From Methylohalomonas sp964522485 (lineage in GTDB: Bacteria > Pseudomonadota > Gammaproteobacteria > Methylohalomonadales > Methylohalomonadaceae), in contig CAZFUS010000001.1 of assembly GCA_964522485.1 (NCBI GenBank), positions 1 through 64,000 on the forward strand: 64,000 bases of DNA. Reading direction: 5' to 3'. A model generated the notes under the pieces. It ran no database searches, was not told where the DNA came from, and saw only the letters and a list, made by a program, of their open reading frames with translations. This document shows, in pieces, positions 1 through 8,702 of this stretch. The number at the start of each line of letters is the position of its first letter. Position 1 is the stretch's first letter. The position numbers and the translations under genes were made by a program.

Positions 1-3000
1 AGCCAGCGCCGGGCGTTGTGGAACAGCTGCATCCATGGACCACTCGGTCCGGCCCAGTCGGCGGGCAGCCAGGAATACTGCTGTTTGAGAAACACCCGCT
101 CGGGATGCGGCATAAGAATGGTCACACGGCCGTCTGTGGTAGTGAACCCGGTCAGTCCGCCGAGTGAGCCGTTGGGATTGGCGGGATAGGTATCGGCGGG
201 GTTGCCGTGATGATCGATATAACGCAGCACCGGGATTGCCTGAACAGCGGCCTCCGGATCGGTGAAGCTGGTACGGCCTTCACCGTGAGCGACCGCGATT
301 GGCAGCCGGGCACCGGCCATATCTGCCAAGAGAATCGACGGCGAGTCCATGACCTCGGCGAGGCTCAGGCGCGCCTCGAACTGTTCGGAGCGATTACGCA
401 GGAAGCGCGGCCAGTGTTGGGCGCCGGGGATGAACTCACGTAACTGCGCCAGCATCTGGCAGCCGTTACAGACTCCCAGAGTGAAGGTGTCCTGGCGTTC
501 GAAAAAGGCGGCGAACTGATCGCGCAGGCGCGCGTTGAACCGTATCGATTTTGCCCAGCCGCCGCCAGCGCCGAGTACGTCGCCGTAGGAGAAACCACCG
601 CAGGCGGCAAGACCTGCAAATTCGGCCAGATCGACCGCACCGCTGATGAGATCATTCATGTGCACGTCGATGCTGTCGAAACCGGCACGTTCAAATGCCG
701 CGGCCATCTCCACCTGACCGTTGACACCCTGTTCACGTAGTATCGCCACCCGCGGTCGCTGACCCAGGGACGGAGCTGGCGGCGGCTGGTTCAGTTCTGC
801 AGCCGTGAACGGTACACTCAGGCTCAGACCCGGATCATCCCAGTCGATTGTCTGCTGGTATTCTTCACGCGCGCATTCCGGATTATCCCGCAGACTTTGC
901 ATGGCGTAACTGGTCTGCGACCATAGCGTCTGCAGCATCGGCAGTGCGGCATCGTAGATCGTGGTTTGGCCGTTTTGGATGATGAACTGCCGGTTGTCTG
1001 TGACGTGGCCAAGATCATGAACATGATCGACAAGGCCGGTATCCGCCAACAGTGTGCGTATCTCGTCCCGATCATCCGCACGCACCTGAACGACAACACC
1101 CAGTTCCTCGCTGAAAAGGGCCGCCAGTGGATCGTCACCCAGTGCCGTGATATCGATCGCCAGGCCGGTATGACCGGCGAAGGCCATTTCGCACAGCGTC
1201 ACGAACAGACCGCCATCGCTGCGATCGTGATAGGCAAGCAGCCGGCCGCTGTCATTCAACATCTGGATGATCCGGAACAGATCGCCGAGATCGCTGGCCT
1301 CGATATCCGGCGCTTCACCACCTTTCAGCTCATAAACCTGGGCCAGTGCAGAACCGCCCAGCCGGTTACGGCCACGGCCGAGATCAATCAACAGCAGCCG
1401 CGTCTCGCCAGCGCCGGTCTGCAACTGCGGTATCAGTGACTGATGAATATCGGCTACTGGCGCAAACGCGGATACGATCAGAGACAGCGGTGCGGTGACG
1501 CGCCGTTCCGTGCCGTCCTGGTGCCAGACGGTCTGCATGGACAGGGAGTCCTTGCCGACGGGAATGGCGATACCGAGTTCACGACACAACGCCGACACCG
1601 CGGTAACCGTATCGTACAGGGCGGCGTCTTCGCCGGGCGCGCCGCAGGCAGCCATCCAGTTGGCAGACAGTACGATATCGTCCTGACGCAGAATGCGGGC
1701 CGCGCAGAGATTGGTGATGGCCTCTCCGACCGCCATGCGGCCCGAGGCCGGTGGGTCCAGAAGCGCCAGCGGCGTGCGTTCGCCCATCGCCATGGCCTCG
1801 CCGGTCAGCGATTCAAAACCGGCAGCGGTCACGGCACAATCAGCAACCGGCACCTGCCAGGGCCCGACCATCTGGTCTCGTACCACGAGACCGGATACGG
1901 TCCGATCGCCGATGGTGATGAGAAACCGCTTGTCGGCTACGGCGGGTAACTGCAGAACCCGGTCGGCAGCATCTGCAATACTGATAGCAGCCGTTGCAAC
2001 CGCATTGGCCTTGCGGCTGACATGTTTGGCACTGCGTTGCATACGCGGCAGGTCGCCGAGCAGGAATCCCATGGGCAGGTCAACCGGATGATTGTCGAAA
2101 TGCCGATCATGAATCTGCAGCTGCCCCTGTTCGGTTGCGTGGCCGAGGATGGCAAACGGCGCGCGTTCCCGCTGGCAGAGACTTGCGAACAAATTTTCAC
2201 CGTCGGGCTTGAGCGCGAGCACATAACGTTCCTGCGCCTCATTGCACCAGATTTGCAGAGGTGACATGCCGGGCTCAGCATTCGGTACCTGGCGCAGATC
2301 GACGGTCGCGCCACGGCTACTGTCATCGACCAGTTCCGGCAGGGCGTTCGACAGGCCGCCGGCGCCGACATCGTGGATACTGAGGATCGGATTGTCATCG
2401 CCCAGCGCCCAGCAGCGATCGATCACTTCCTGGCATCGACGCTGCATTTCCGGGTTGTCGCGCTGCACCGAGGCGAAATCCAGCTCCGCGTCGCTGCTGC
2501 CACTCGCCATCGATGAGGCTGCACCGCCGCCGAGGCCGATCAGCATGGCCGGCCCGCCCAGGACGACGAGGCTTGAACCGGCGGGGATGAGCTGCTTGTG
2601 GATATGCGGTTCGCGGATCGATCCGATACCGCCCGCAATCATGATCGGTTTGTGGTAGCCGCGATGGCGCTGGTTGTCGTCGTTCTGTTCGAAACTGCGG
2701 AAATAGCCCGCCAGTGCCGGCCGGCCGAATTCATTGTTGAAGGCCGCGGCACCGATCGGTCCGTCGAGCATGATCCCGAGTGCCGAGACGATATGGTCCG
2801 GCCGGCCGTAATCGGTGATTTCCCACGGCTGCGTATGATCAGGAATGCGCAGATTGGACACGGTGAAACCGCTCATGCCGGCTTTCGGCTTGGCGCCGCG
2901 ACCGGTGGCGGCTTCGTCGCGGATTTCGCCACCGGCACCGGTCGCGGCACCGGCGTGCGGTGAGATGGCGGTCGGATGATTGTGTGTCTCGACCTTCATC

Positions 3001-3923
3001 AGCAGATTCACGTTCTCGGCGTGATAGCCGTAACGCTGTTCGCGATCCGGAAAGAAGCGCCTGGCTTCGTAACCGCGACTCACCGCAGCATTATCCTTGT
3101 AAGCCGATAATACACGGCCGGGATTGTCATTGTGAGTCTGGCGAATGTAGTCGAACAGGGAGGCATCATCCGTGCGACCGTCGATCGTCCACAGGGCTTT
3201 AAAGATCTTGTGCCGGCAGTGTTCGGAATTTACCTGGGCGAACATCATCAATTCGACATCGGTCGGATCGCGCCCCAGTTTTTCGTAACCTTCGGCCAGA
3301 TAGTCGAGTTCACTGTCGCTGAGCGCCAGGCCGAGCTGCTCGTTGGCCGCACGCAATGCAGCGCCGGGATCCGGTTGCAGCGGGATGACCGCAACCGGTG
3401 CCGGTACGGCGGCGGTGAACAACTGTGCAACGTTGTTGCGATGACGCAGAACGGTTTCGGTCATGCGATCGTGCAGCAGCGGCTGCAGCCGATCGAGTGT
3501 GGCGGCGTCCGGTTCCGTATCGGTGTGCAGACGCCAGGCGATGCCACGCTCGATGCGGCGGATTTTATTCAGGCCGCAGTTGTGCATGATATCGGTGGCC
3601 TTGCTTGACCACGGTGACTGCGTACCGAAGCGTGGTACCGTCAATAACTCGAAGCCATCGGTCTTGTCTGTATACGGTTCGCCATAATCAAGCAAAGTAT
3701 GGAGCCGCAGACCCTCTTCATTATCCAGAGGCGCATCGAGATCGATGCAATGCAGGTAACGGGCACTGAGGTTGCTGATCACTGGGGCGTGAGCCTGGAG
3801 TTCGGTCAGCAGCTTGCGCAGTCGGAAATCGGAACGCGCCCGGCCGCCCTCATGAATGCGGACTGTTGCCGCGGCCAGCGTTTCGTCGATCGGGGTTAGC
3901 GTTGGCTTGATGGGCGATGACAT
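1..3923 (-). CDS. purL: Phosphoribosylformylglycinamidine synthase (3' end just outside window)
   Basis: Converts FGAR, ATP and glutamine to FGAM, the fourth step of de novo purine synthesis, in the cytosol. The minus frame is open from the ATG at 3923 to the left edge, 1307 codons, close to the roughly 1295 residues of E. coli PurL, so only a few C-terminal codons and the stop are missing. The central synthase region is recognisable (for example GYHKPIMIAGG). The C-terminal glutaminase domain has its nucleophile Cys1152 in GVCNGCQML and His1273/Glu1275 in MPHPERVF. No frameshift is seen. The start is chosen because the frame begins MSSPIKPTLTP, but no strong ribosome site precedes it. It lies downstream of the secretin-like gene and is the last gene of the minus run. 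Confidence 0.97.
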   Translation of the reverse strand, partial: MSSPIKPTLTPIDETLAAATVRIHEGGRARSDFRLRKLLTELQAHAPVISNLSARYLHCIDLDAPLDNEEGLRLHTLLDYGEPYTDKTDGFELLTVPRFGTQSPWSSKATDIMHNCGLNKIRRIERGIAWRLHTDTEPDAATLDRLQPLLHDRMTETVLRHRNNVAQLFTAAVPAPVAVIPLQPDPGAALRAANEQLGLALSDSELDYLAEGYEKLGRDPTDVELMMFAQVNSEHCRHKIFKALWTIDGRTDDASLFDYIRQTHNDNPGRVLSAYKDNAAVSRGYEARRFFPDREQRYGYHAENVNLLMKVETHNHPTAISPHAGAATGAGGEIRDEAATGRGAKPKAGMSGFTVSNLRIPDHTQPWEITDYGRPDHIVSALGIMLDGPIGAAAFNNEFGRPALAGYFRSFEQNDDNQRHRGYHKPIMIAGGIGSIREPHIHKQLIPAGSSLVVLGGPAMLIGLGGGAASSMASGSSDAELDFASVQRDNPEMQRRCQEVIDRCWALGDDNPILSIHDVGAGGLSNALPELVDDSSRGATVDLRQVPNAEPGMSPLQIWCNEAQERYVLALKPDGENLFASLCQRERAPFAILGHATEQGQLQIHDRHFDNHPVDLPMGFLLGDLPRMQRSAKHVSRKANAVATAAISIADAADRVLQLPAVADKRFLITIGDRTVSGLVVRDQMVGPWQVPVADCAVTAAGFESLTGEAMAMGERTPLALLDPPASGRMAVGEAITNLCAARILRQDDIVLSANWMAACGAPGEDAALYDTVTAVSALCRELGIAIPVGKDSLSMQTVWHQDGTERRVTAPLSLIVSAFAPVADIHQSLIPQLQTGAGETRLLLIDLGRGRNRLGGSALAQVYELKGGEAPDIEASDLGDLFRIIQMLNDSGRLLAYHDRSDGGLFVTLCEMAFAGHTGLAIDITALGDDPLAALFSEELGVVVQVRADDRDEIRTLLADTGLVDHVHDLGHVTDNRQFIIQNGQTTIYDAALPMLQTLWSQTSYAMQSLRDNPECAREEYQQTIDWDDPGLSLSVPFTAAELNQPPPAPSLGQRPRVAILREQGVNGQVEMAAAFERAGFDSIDVHMNDLISGAVDLAEFAGLAACGGFSYGDVLGAGGGWAKSIRFNARLRDQFAAFFERQDTFTLGVCNGCQMLAQLREFIPGAQHWPRFLRNRSEQFEARLSLAEVMDSPSILLADMAGARLPIAVAHGEGRTSFTDPEAAVQAIPVLRYIDHHGNPADTYPANPNGSLGGLTGFTTTDGRVTILMPHPERVFLKQQYSWLPADWAGPSGPWMQLFHNARRW

Positions 3924-3944
3924 ATCAATGATGCGTACCTTGCA

Positions 3945-4817
3945 TTAATGCAATTCTTCAACCTTGATGAGCACGTTACTGCGTTCGTCGCGGCTGACCG
4001 AACGCTGTTCGAGCAGCCGGCTGTCGTCCCGGCTACCGGACTGTTCGATACCACCCAGCGGGATCCATTCCCCCAGGCGACCTTCGATCACTGTCTGCAC
4101 ATCCTGTAATTGCACGACCGGCGGACCGTAATCCTGCTCCATGCGACTGACACGCGGAGCAACTTCCAGCGTGACCCGGTCATTGCTGACGCGTGGCAGA
4201 ACATAAAAGCCGGAAGTCACGTCGCGGTATTCATGACCCTCCTGTACCACGACACCGCCCGGCGTCACTGTTACATTCCGGTTGGGCAAAGGGATGGACT
4301 GGCCGGATTGAATGAAGGCCGGATAACCTTCCGTTGCCCTCACCTGATAAATGCTGCGTTTGTCGCTGCTGTGATTCCGGTCGCGGAGTGAATATTCTAA
4401 CCGATTGCCATCCCGATCGCCGACACCGGCTGTAACGTCCCGGCGCCGCTGGCTGGCTCCGCTCTCGATGTCGACACCATCCCCGTCATAACGGCCGCTG
4501 ACAGACTGTTCGTTCAGGCGCGAGCTGTGCACGTTAGCCTGTCTGACGCTGATCTGCAGCTGTCGCGGCGCGTGGTCGATATCGGCGAGTATTTCGCGGA
4601 TGGCTTCGATGTTGGCCGGCGAGGATTTGATGATGAGCTGATTGTTCATGCCGGTCAGCGTGCCGCCCGGTTCGACCAGAGGCTTCAGCACCGGAATCAC
4701 TTCATCCACCAGCCGGTGTTTGAGTGGAATGATCTCCATGACGCGTTCCGCGCCTGTGACCAGAGTCGGCAGCAGCAGCAGGGCGACCAGCCAGTCAGTA
4801 AAACGCAACGCTTTCAC
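3945..4817 (-). CDS. Small secretin-like exported protein (NolW/type II secretion family)
   Basis: About 290 residues from a GTG start that shares GTGA with the stop of the upstream gene, so translational coupling favours 4817 over the in-frame ATG at 4862. A hydrophobic segment near residues 9-19 (LVALLLLPTL) followed by TGA-E looks like a signal peptide. Residues about 23-80 resemble a secretin N-domain (IIPLKHRLVDEVIPVL, NQLIIKSS). The C-terminal half has secretin-core features such as QSGQSIPLPN and VLPRVSNDRVTLEV. It is far shorter than true secretins of 500-700 residues and I see no full pore-forming region. A periplasmic or outer-membrane role is inferred. It sits between a DUF7931-type gene and purL, with no pilus or secretion genes nearby. 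Confidence 0.75.
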   Translation of the reverse strand: MKALRFTDWLVALLLLPTLVTGAERVMEIIPLKHRLVDEVIPVLKPLVEPGGTLTGMNNQLIIKSSPANIEAIREILADIDHAPRQLQISVRQANVHSSRLNEQSVSGRYDGDGVDIESGASQRRRDVTAGVGDRDGNRLEYSLRDRNHSSDKRSIYQVRATEGYPAFIQSGQSIPLPNRNVTVTPGGVVVQEGHEYRDVTSGFYVLPRVSNDRVTLEVAPRVSRMEQDYGPPVVQLQDVQTVIEGRLGEWIPLGGIEQSGSRDDSRLLEQRSVSRDERSNVLIKVEELH

Positions 4818-5383
4818 AGGGCCAGCCGGCGCAGATTCACGTCGGATCTGGCTGCGGTCCATAGCATTTCGAATTCATTCAGTAACACCTGGGCTTGACG
4901 GCGGTCATTGAAACAGACACTGGCTTCGTAGCGCGACGATTGCGGCCGGCGCAGATAACCGCAGACATCGGCGATCAGCAGTGCCGCAGGATAGTCATCA
5001 TGCTCCGGTGCGGCCTGGCGGAGTTCGATAAAACTGCTGAGGTCACCGGCGAGTTGCAGTAACTGATGGCCGCGCTGGGCGATGGTGCGGGCGTTGAAAA
5101 CGACGATGCGAACCCTGCAGCGCTGCCGGGTCAGAATCATCTGGCGGATGGCCTCGATAACTTCAGGCCGATCGTAAATCATGGGGTCCAGTTCACGGCT
5201 GACAATATCCAGGCTGTGACGGCACTGGCGCAGCAGATGCACGGTGGCGAGCTGATTTTCTTCGCGCGTTTCAAGATCCAGCGGCGTAGCGGTTTCGCCG
5301 AGGATGTATTGCCCGAAATTGATCATGGCAGGGAACATGGCAGGCACCACACGGGTAATGCCGGCATGATAATGGACGGTCAT
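4814..5383 (-). CDS. Conserved protein, DUF7931 type
   Basis: 189 residues with no signal peptide or membrane segment visible, so probably cytosolic. The sequence (DLETREENQLATVHLLRQC, then LDIVSRELDPMIYD) resembles the family annotated as DUF7931, which often follows an acetyltransferase gene; that assignment is from memory and the function is unknown to me. The middle part (RVRIVVFN, GHQLLQLA) suggests an alternating alpha/beta fold, and a distant phospholipase-D-like relation is possible. It starts 12 nt after the GNAT stop and its TGA overlaps the GTG of the secretin-like gene, so the three are very likely one transcript. An internal ATG (MINFGQYI) could be the true start; neither has a strong Shine-Dalgarno site. 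Confidence 0.7.
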   Translation of the reverse strand: MTVHYHAGITRVVPAMFPAMINFGQYILGETATPLDLETREENQLATVHLLRQCRHSLDIVSRELDPMIYDRPEVIEAIRQMILTRQRCRVRIVVFNARTIAQRGHQLLQLAGDLSSFIELRQAAPEHDDYPAALLIADVCGYLRRPQSSRYEASVCFNDRRQAQVLLNEFEMLWTAARSDVNLRRLAL

Positions 5384-5395
5384 GCGCGGTACAAT

Positions 5396-5833
5396 TCAGT
5401 GTGCCGGCAGTTCGAGTTCCATGGCCCTGTGACGGAGGCCGGCGTCGAGGAACTCCGGGCCGAAGGCCGTGAAGCCGTGACGGCGGTAGAAGTTCATTGC
5501 CCGGATCTGGGCGTGCAGAAAAACCCGGCTGACTCCGGTTTCGTGAGCAAGCGTCAGTAGTTCGCATAGCAGGGCACTGCCCAGGCCGCGGCCGCGTGCG
5601 GCCGGCAGCACGGCCATGCGGCCGATCTGGCCGGTTCTGAGCAGGCGACCGGTTGCCACCGCGACGCTGTCCAGATTGCCGAGAACATGCAGAGCGTCAC
5701 CATCCAGTCCGTCCCATTCGAGTGACTCCGGCACGTTCTGCTCCTCGATAAAGACCCGGTGGCGGATGTCGCTGATGATGGCCGAATCGGCCGGCCAGTC
5801 GGCGCACCAGATATGAATCTTATGCTCAGTCAT
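5396..5833 (-). CDS. GNAT family N-acetyltransferase
   Basis: 145 residues forming a single GNAT domain. The acetyl-CoA pyrophosphate-binding loop R-G-R-G-L-G is at residues 80-85, after the strand QIGRMAVLP. The N-terminal part IRHRVFIEEQNVPESLEWD is typical of the ElaA/YjcF-like branch. The C-terminal NFYRRHGFTAFGPEF is the usual acceptor-side motif. The family transfers acetyl from acetyl-CoA to an amine; the substrate here cannot be told. It leads a tight three-gene set with the DUF7931 and secretin-like genes, an association suggesting a shared, unknown role. Confidence 0.88.
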   Translation of the reverse strand: MTEHKIHIWCADWPADSAIISDIRHRVFIEEQNVPESLEWDGLDGDALHVLGNLDSVAVATGRLLRTGQIGRMAVLPAARGRGLGSALLCELLTLAHETGVSRVFLHAQIRAMNFYRRHGFTAFGPEFLDAGLRHRAMELELPAH

Positions 5834-5876
5834 CTGGTTTTTGACTGTCTGTCTCTATCCGGCCGCCATTCGCCAT

Positions 5877-5894
5877 TGTGGGAGCGGCTTTCAG
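5877..5894. repeat. REP-like intergenic motif, copy 1
   Basis: The 18-mer TGTGGGAGCGGCTTTCAG occurs here, between roxA and the acetyltransferase gene, and again at 23361-23378. Similar GC-rich motifs are common intergenic repeats in Pseudomonas and relatives. This copy lacks the GCCGCGA half that would close the palindrome, so it looks degenerate. Confidence 0.6.
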
Positions 5895-5935
5895 GCTGGA
5901 AATATGAACTTGATCAAGCACCAATCTTAATTTTA

Positions 5936-7132
5936 TTAGTCACGATCAGGGTTATCTTCATCAAACTCCAGAAGACCCCGGTTGAACAGAATGCGCAATA
6001 ATTCAACCGCGGTGGCCGGCAGTTCGTCGATGTCGCTGACATCGAGAATTTCATTCTCGGCGATCCAGGCTGCGGTCTGCTGGTCCACGGCATACGCTTC
6101 GCCGTTTGCATACAGTACCGCGCTGCTTTCCGCCGCTTGAAACAGGAACCGCGCATCCAGGCTTCGGTACAGCTCGCCGCTGTCGATGCAGGCGGCCCGG
6201 AACTTTGTTTCGTCCCATGGGGGTTCCACTGACATGGGCAGCGGTTCAGTCTCGACGCGGGTCAGCTGCCGGCCCAGCCAGCCATCCAGTACGGAGTCGT
6301 CAGTCAGTGCTTCGCGCAGCAGATTGCGAAGCGAGGTGCGAACGTCATCGGTCAGTTCGTGACTGTAATCCTGGTATGTCAGCCCGGGATCCGTGTAGCG
6401 TCGGTCGCGGCCGTCGAGCAGACTGTCATCGGCGAATGTCGACAGCAGATCCAGGCGGCTCGGCGCGCGGAAGCCGATCGAAAGCGTCATGCAGTTCTCC
6501 AGCGCGACACCATGATGGGCGATGCCGGGTGGCAGGTACAGCATGTCACCGGGTTCCAGGACCCAGCGCTGTGTCGCTTCGAAGTCGGGCAGGATTTTCA
6601 GATCCAGGCGGGGAATGAAATCGGCTTCCGTATAGTCCCGATCGTTGATCTGCCATTCACGTCGGCCGCCACCCTGTAGCAGAAAAACATCGTATTGATC
6701 AATATGCGCGCCGACGCTGCCATGTTCCGGTGCGAAGCTGATCATCAGATCGTCGATACGCCAGGCGGGAATGAACAGAAACTGGCGCAGCAGCTCGGCC
6801 GCCGCCGGCACATGGCGTTCGACCCGCTGCACCAGCAGTGACCAGTGGCTCGGAGGCAGTTCGGCGAAGACCGATTCCGGAAACGGGCCATGCCGCACTT
6901 CCCAGGGATACTCGCCGTTGCGTTCGAGCACGATGCGCGATTCGACCTCGGGTTCGCAAGCCAGCCCCGCCAGTTCATCCGCCGTGACCGGAGGATGGAA
7001 TGCCGGCCAGGCACCGCGGATGAGCAGCGGCTGTTTCTGCCAGTAGTCGCGCAGGAAAGCTTCGATGCTCAGACCGCCGAGCAGGGACGGTGGATCGGGA
7101 TAGGTTGCTTCGGCCCGGGTTTTACCACTCAT
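5936..7132 (-). CDS. roxA: Ribosomal protein uL16 arginine hydroxylase (RoxA/YcfD), JmjC-type oxygenase
   Basis: 398 residues against about 373 for E. coli YcfD. The family uses Fe(II), 2-oxoglutarate and O2 to hydroxylate an arginine of ribosomal protein uL16. The metal triad is visible: His143 and Asp145 in GAHIDQYDVF, and His206 in LPPGIAHHG. The N-terminal WQKQPLLIRGAWP is a family signature and the C-terminal part fits the winged-helix domain. Start ATG 7132 gives MSGKTRAEATYPDPPSLLGG; the ribosome site is weak. It follows purB on the same strand with palindromic repeat copy A between them. Confidence 0.92.
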   Translation of the reverse strand: MSGKTRAEATYPDPPSLLGGLSIEAFLRDYWQKQPLLIRGAWPAFHPPVTADELAGLACEPEVESRIVLERNGEYPWEVRHGPFPESVFAELPPSHWSLLVQRVERHVPAAAELLRQFLFIPAWRIDDLMISFAPEHGSVGAHIDQYDVFLLQGGGRREWQINDRDYTEADFIPRLDLKILPDFEATQRWVLEPGDMLYLPPGIAHHGVALENCMTLSIGFRAPSRLDLLSTFADDSLLDGRDRRYTDPGLTYQDYSHELTDDVRTSLRNLLREALTDDSVLDGWLGRQLTRVETEPLPMSVEPPWDETKFRAACIDSGELYRSLDARFLFQAAESSAVLYANGEAYAVDQQTAAWIAENEILDVSDIDELPATAVELLRILFNRGLLEFDEDNPDRD

Positions 7133-7173
7133 GATATTTCTGACAACGGCGGACTACGGCGACTGTTATAAAC

Positions 7174-7246
7174 CGTCTGCGAATGAACGCAAAGCACGCG
7201 AATGGCCGATGGTATTTCAAGTGCATTCGTATTTATTCGCAGATTG
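7174..7246. repeat. Dispersed palindromic repeat, copy A
   Basis: The left arm reads GTCTGCGAATGAACGC and the right arm ATTTATTCGCAGATT; the right arm reverse-complemented is AATCTGCGAATAAAT, so the arms can pair. This is one of five related copies in the window. It lies 48 nt after the purB stop and 41 nt before the roxA start. Confidence 0.7.
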
Positions 7247-7294
7247 AAAGCTTTTGGCCCGCAACCAGACTCGCTTTCTATAAGCCATAAACCA

Positions 7295-8671
7295 TCAGCT
7301 TTCAGTCTTGACACTTTGCGCCAGCGTGATGGCATGGCCTATGTAGTCCTCGGGACGCAGATTGAGCAGCTGTTCCTTGGTCGCTTCCGGCAGCTCCAGT
7401 TTCTGGATGAAGTCATGCAGCACGTCCTTGGTGATTGGCTGGCCGCGTGTAAGTTTCTTCAGTTTCTCGTAAGGCTGTTCAATACCATGGCGGCGCATGA
7501 CTGTCTGCACCGGCTCCGCCAGCACTTCCCAGGCGTCACCGAGATCGCGCGCCAGTATCTGTGGATTGGTTTCGAGTTTGCCGAGACCCTTTTCACAGGC
7601 CTGCCAGGCGATCATGCTATGGGCCAGGCCGGTGCCGATATTGCGCAGTGTGGTGGAGTCGGTCAGATCGCGTTGCCAGCGCGAGATTGGCAGCTTGCTG
7701 GCGAGATGATCCAGCATGGCGTTGGCGATGCCGAGGTTGCCTTCGGCGTTTTCGAAATCGATCGGGTTGACCTTGTGCGGCATGGTCGAGGAACCGACTT
7801 CGCTGTCGACGGCGCGCTGCCTGAAGTAACCCAGAGAGATGTAGCCCCAGACGTCGCGGCAGCAGTCGATCAGGATGGTGTTGATGCGCATGAGCGCATG
7901 CGCGTATTCGGCGATGCAGTCGTGCGGTTCGATCTGCGTGGTCAGCGGATTAAACTCGAGTCCGAGTTTTTCCACGCAGTCGCGGCAGATCGCGGGCCAG
8001 TCGGCATCCGGATAGGCAACCGTATGAGCGTTGTAATTGCCGACTGCGCCGTTCAGTTTGCCGTATAGTTTGACGCCGGCAAAGACGTCACGCTGCTGTT
8101 CGAGCCGGCTGACGAACACGGCCAGCTCCTTGCCCATGGTCGTCGGCGTCGCCGGCTGGCCGTGGGTACGTGCCAGCATGGTGGCATCGGCGTATTTAAG
8201 CGCCAGTCCGCGCAGACCGTCGATGAGCTGATTCAGCATTGACAGCAATACTTCGTCGCGCGCCGTCTTCAGCGCCAGCGAATAGCACAGGTTGTTGATG
8301 TCTTCCGATGTACAGGCGAAATGAATGAATTCCGACAGCGACTTCAGATCGGGGTCGCGGCTGATCTGCTTGCGCAGGTAATACTCGACCGCCTTGACGT
8401 CGTGATTGGTGGTTTCCTCGATGGTTTTGATGCGCTCGGCCGCTTTCATGCCAAAGTTTTCGCCGATTGCCTGCAGGCGCATACGCGCGGTTTTGTTCAG
8501 TTTGGGGATGTCGGGCAGGTTATTGGCCGAGAGCGTATCCAGCCAGGCGAGTTCGACAATGACGCGGTGACGGATCAGGCCGTATTCACTGAACAGCGAT
8601 CGCAGGATATCGGCCTTGTGCGCATAGCGACCATCAGCCGGTGACAGAGCGGTAAGTGTTGATAATTCCAT
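7295..8671 (-). CDS. purB: Adenylosuccinate lyase
   Basis: 458 residues (E. coli 456). Cleaves fumarate from SAICAR and from adenylosuccinate in purine synthesis. The fumarase/lyase signature SSTMPHKVNP is at 294-303 and contains the catalytic serine loop. The other catalytic His is His170 in ARTHGQPATP. The start at 8671 (MELSTLTALSPADGRY) is preceded by AGGA at good spacing; an in-frame extension to 8758 is rejected because it overlaps tas and does not look like the family. It lies between tas and roxA on the same strand. Confidence 0.98.
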   Translation of the reverse strand: MELSTLTALSPADGRYAHKADILRSLFSEYGLIRHRVIVELAWLDTLSANNLPDIPKLNKTARMRLQAIGENFGMKAAERIKTIEETTNHDVKAVEYYLRKQISRDPDLKSLSEFIHFACTSEDINNLCYSLALKTARDEVLLSMLNQLIDGLRGLALKYADATMLARTHGQPATPTTMGKELAVFVSRLEQQRDVFAGVKLYGKLNGAVGNYNAHTVAYPDADWPAICRDCVEKLGLEFNPLTTQIEPHDCIAEYAHALMRINTILIDCCRDVWGYISLGYFRQRAVDSEVGSSTMPHKVNPIDFENAEGNLGIANAMLDHLASKLPISRWQRDLTDSTTLRNIGTGLAHSMIAWQACEKGLGKLETNPQILARDLGDAWEVLAEPVQTVMRRHGIEQPYEKLKKLTRGQPITKDVLHDFIQKLELPEATKEQLLNLRPEDYIGHAITLAQSVKTES

Positions 8672-8702
8672 ACTGAATCCTGAGCAGCAGACAACTTGAT
8701 AT

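Noticed and set aside
7202..8068. Long plus-strand open frame (288 codons) opposite purB
   Set aside because: It is the antisense shadow of a fully conserved purB and matches no family.
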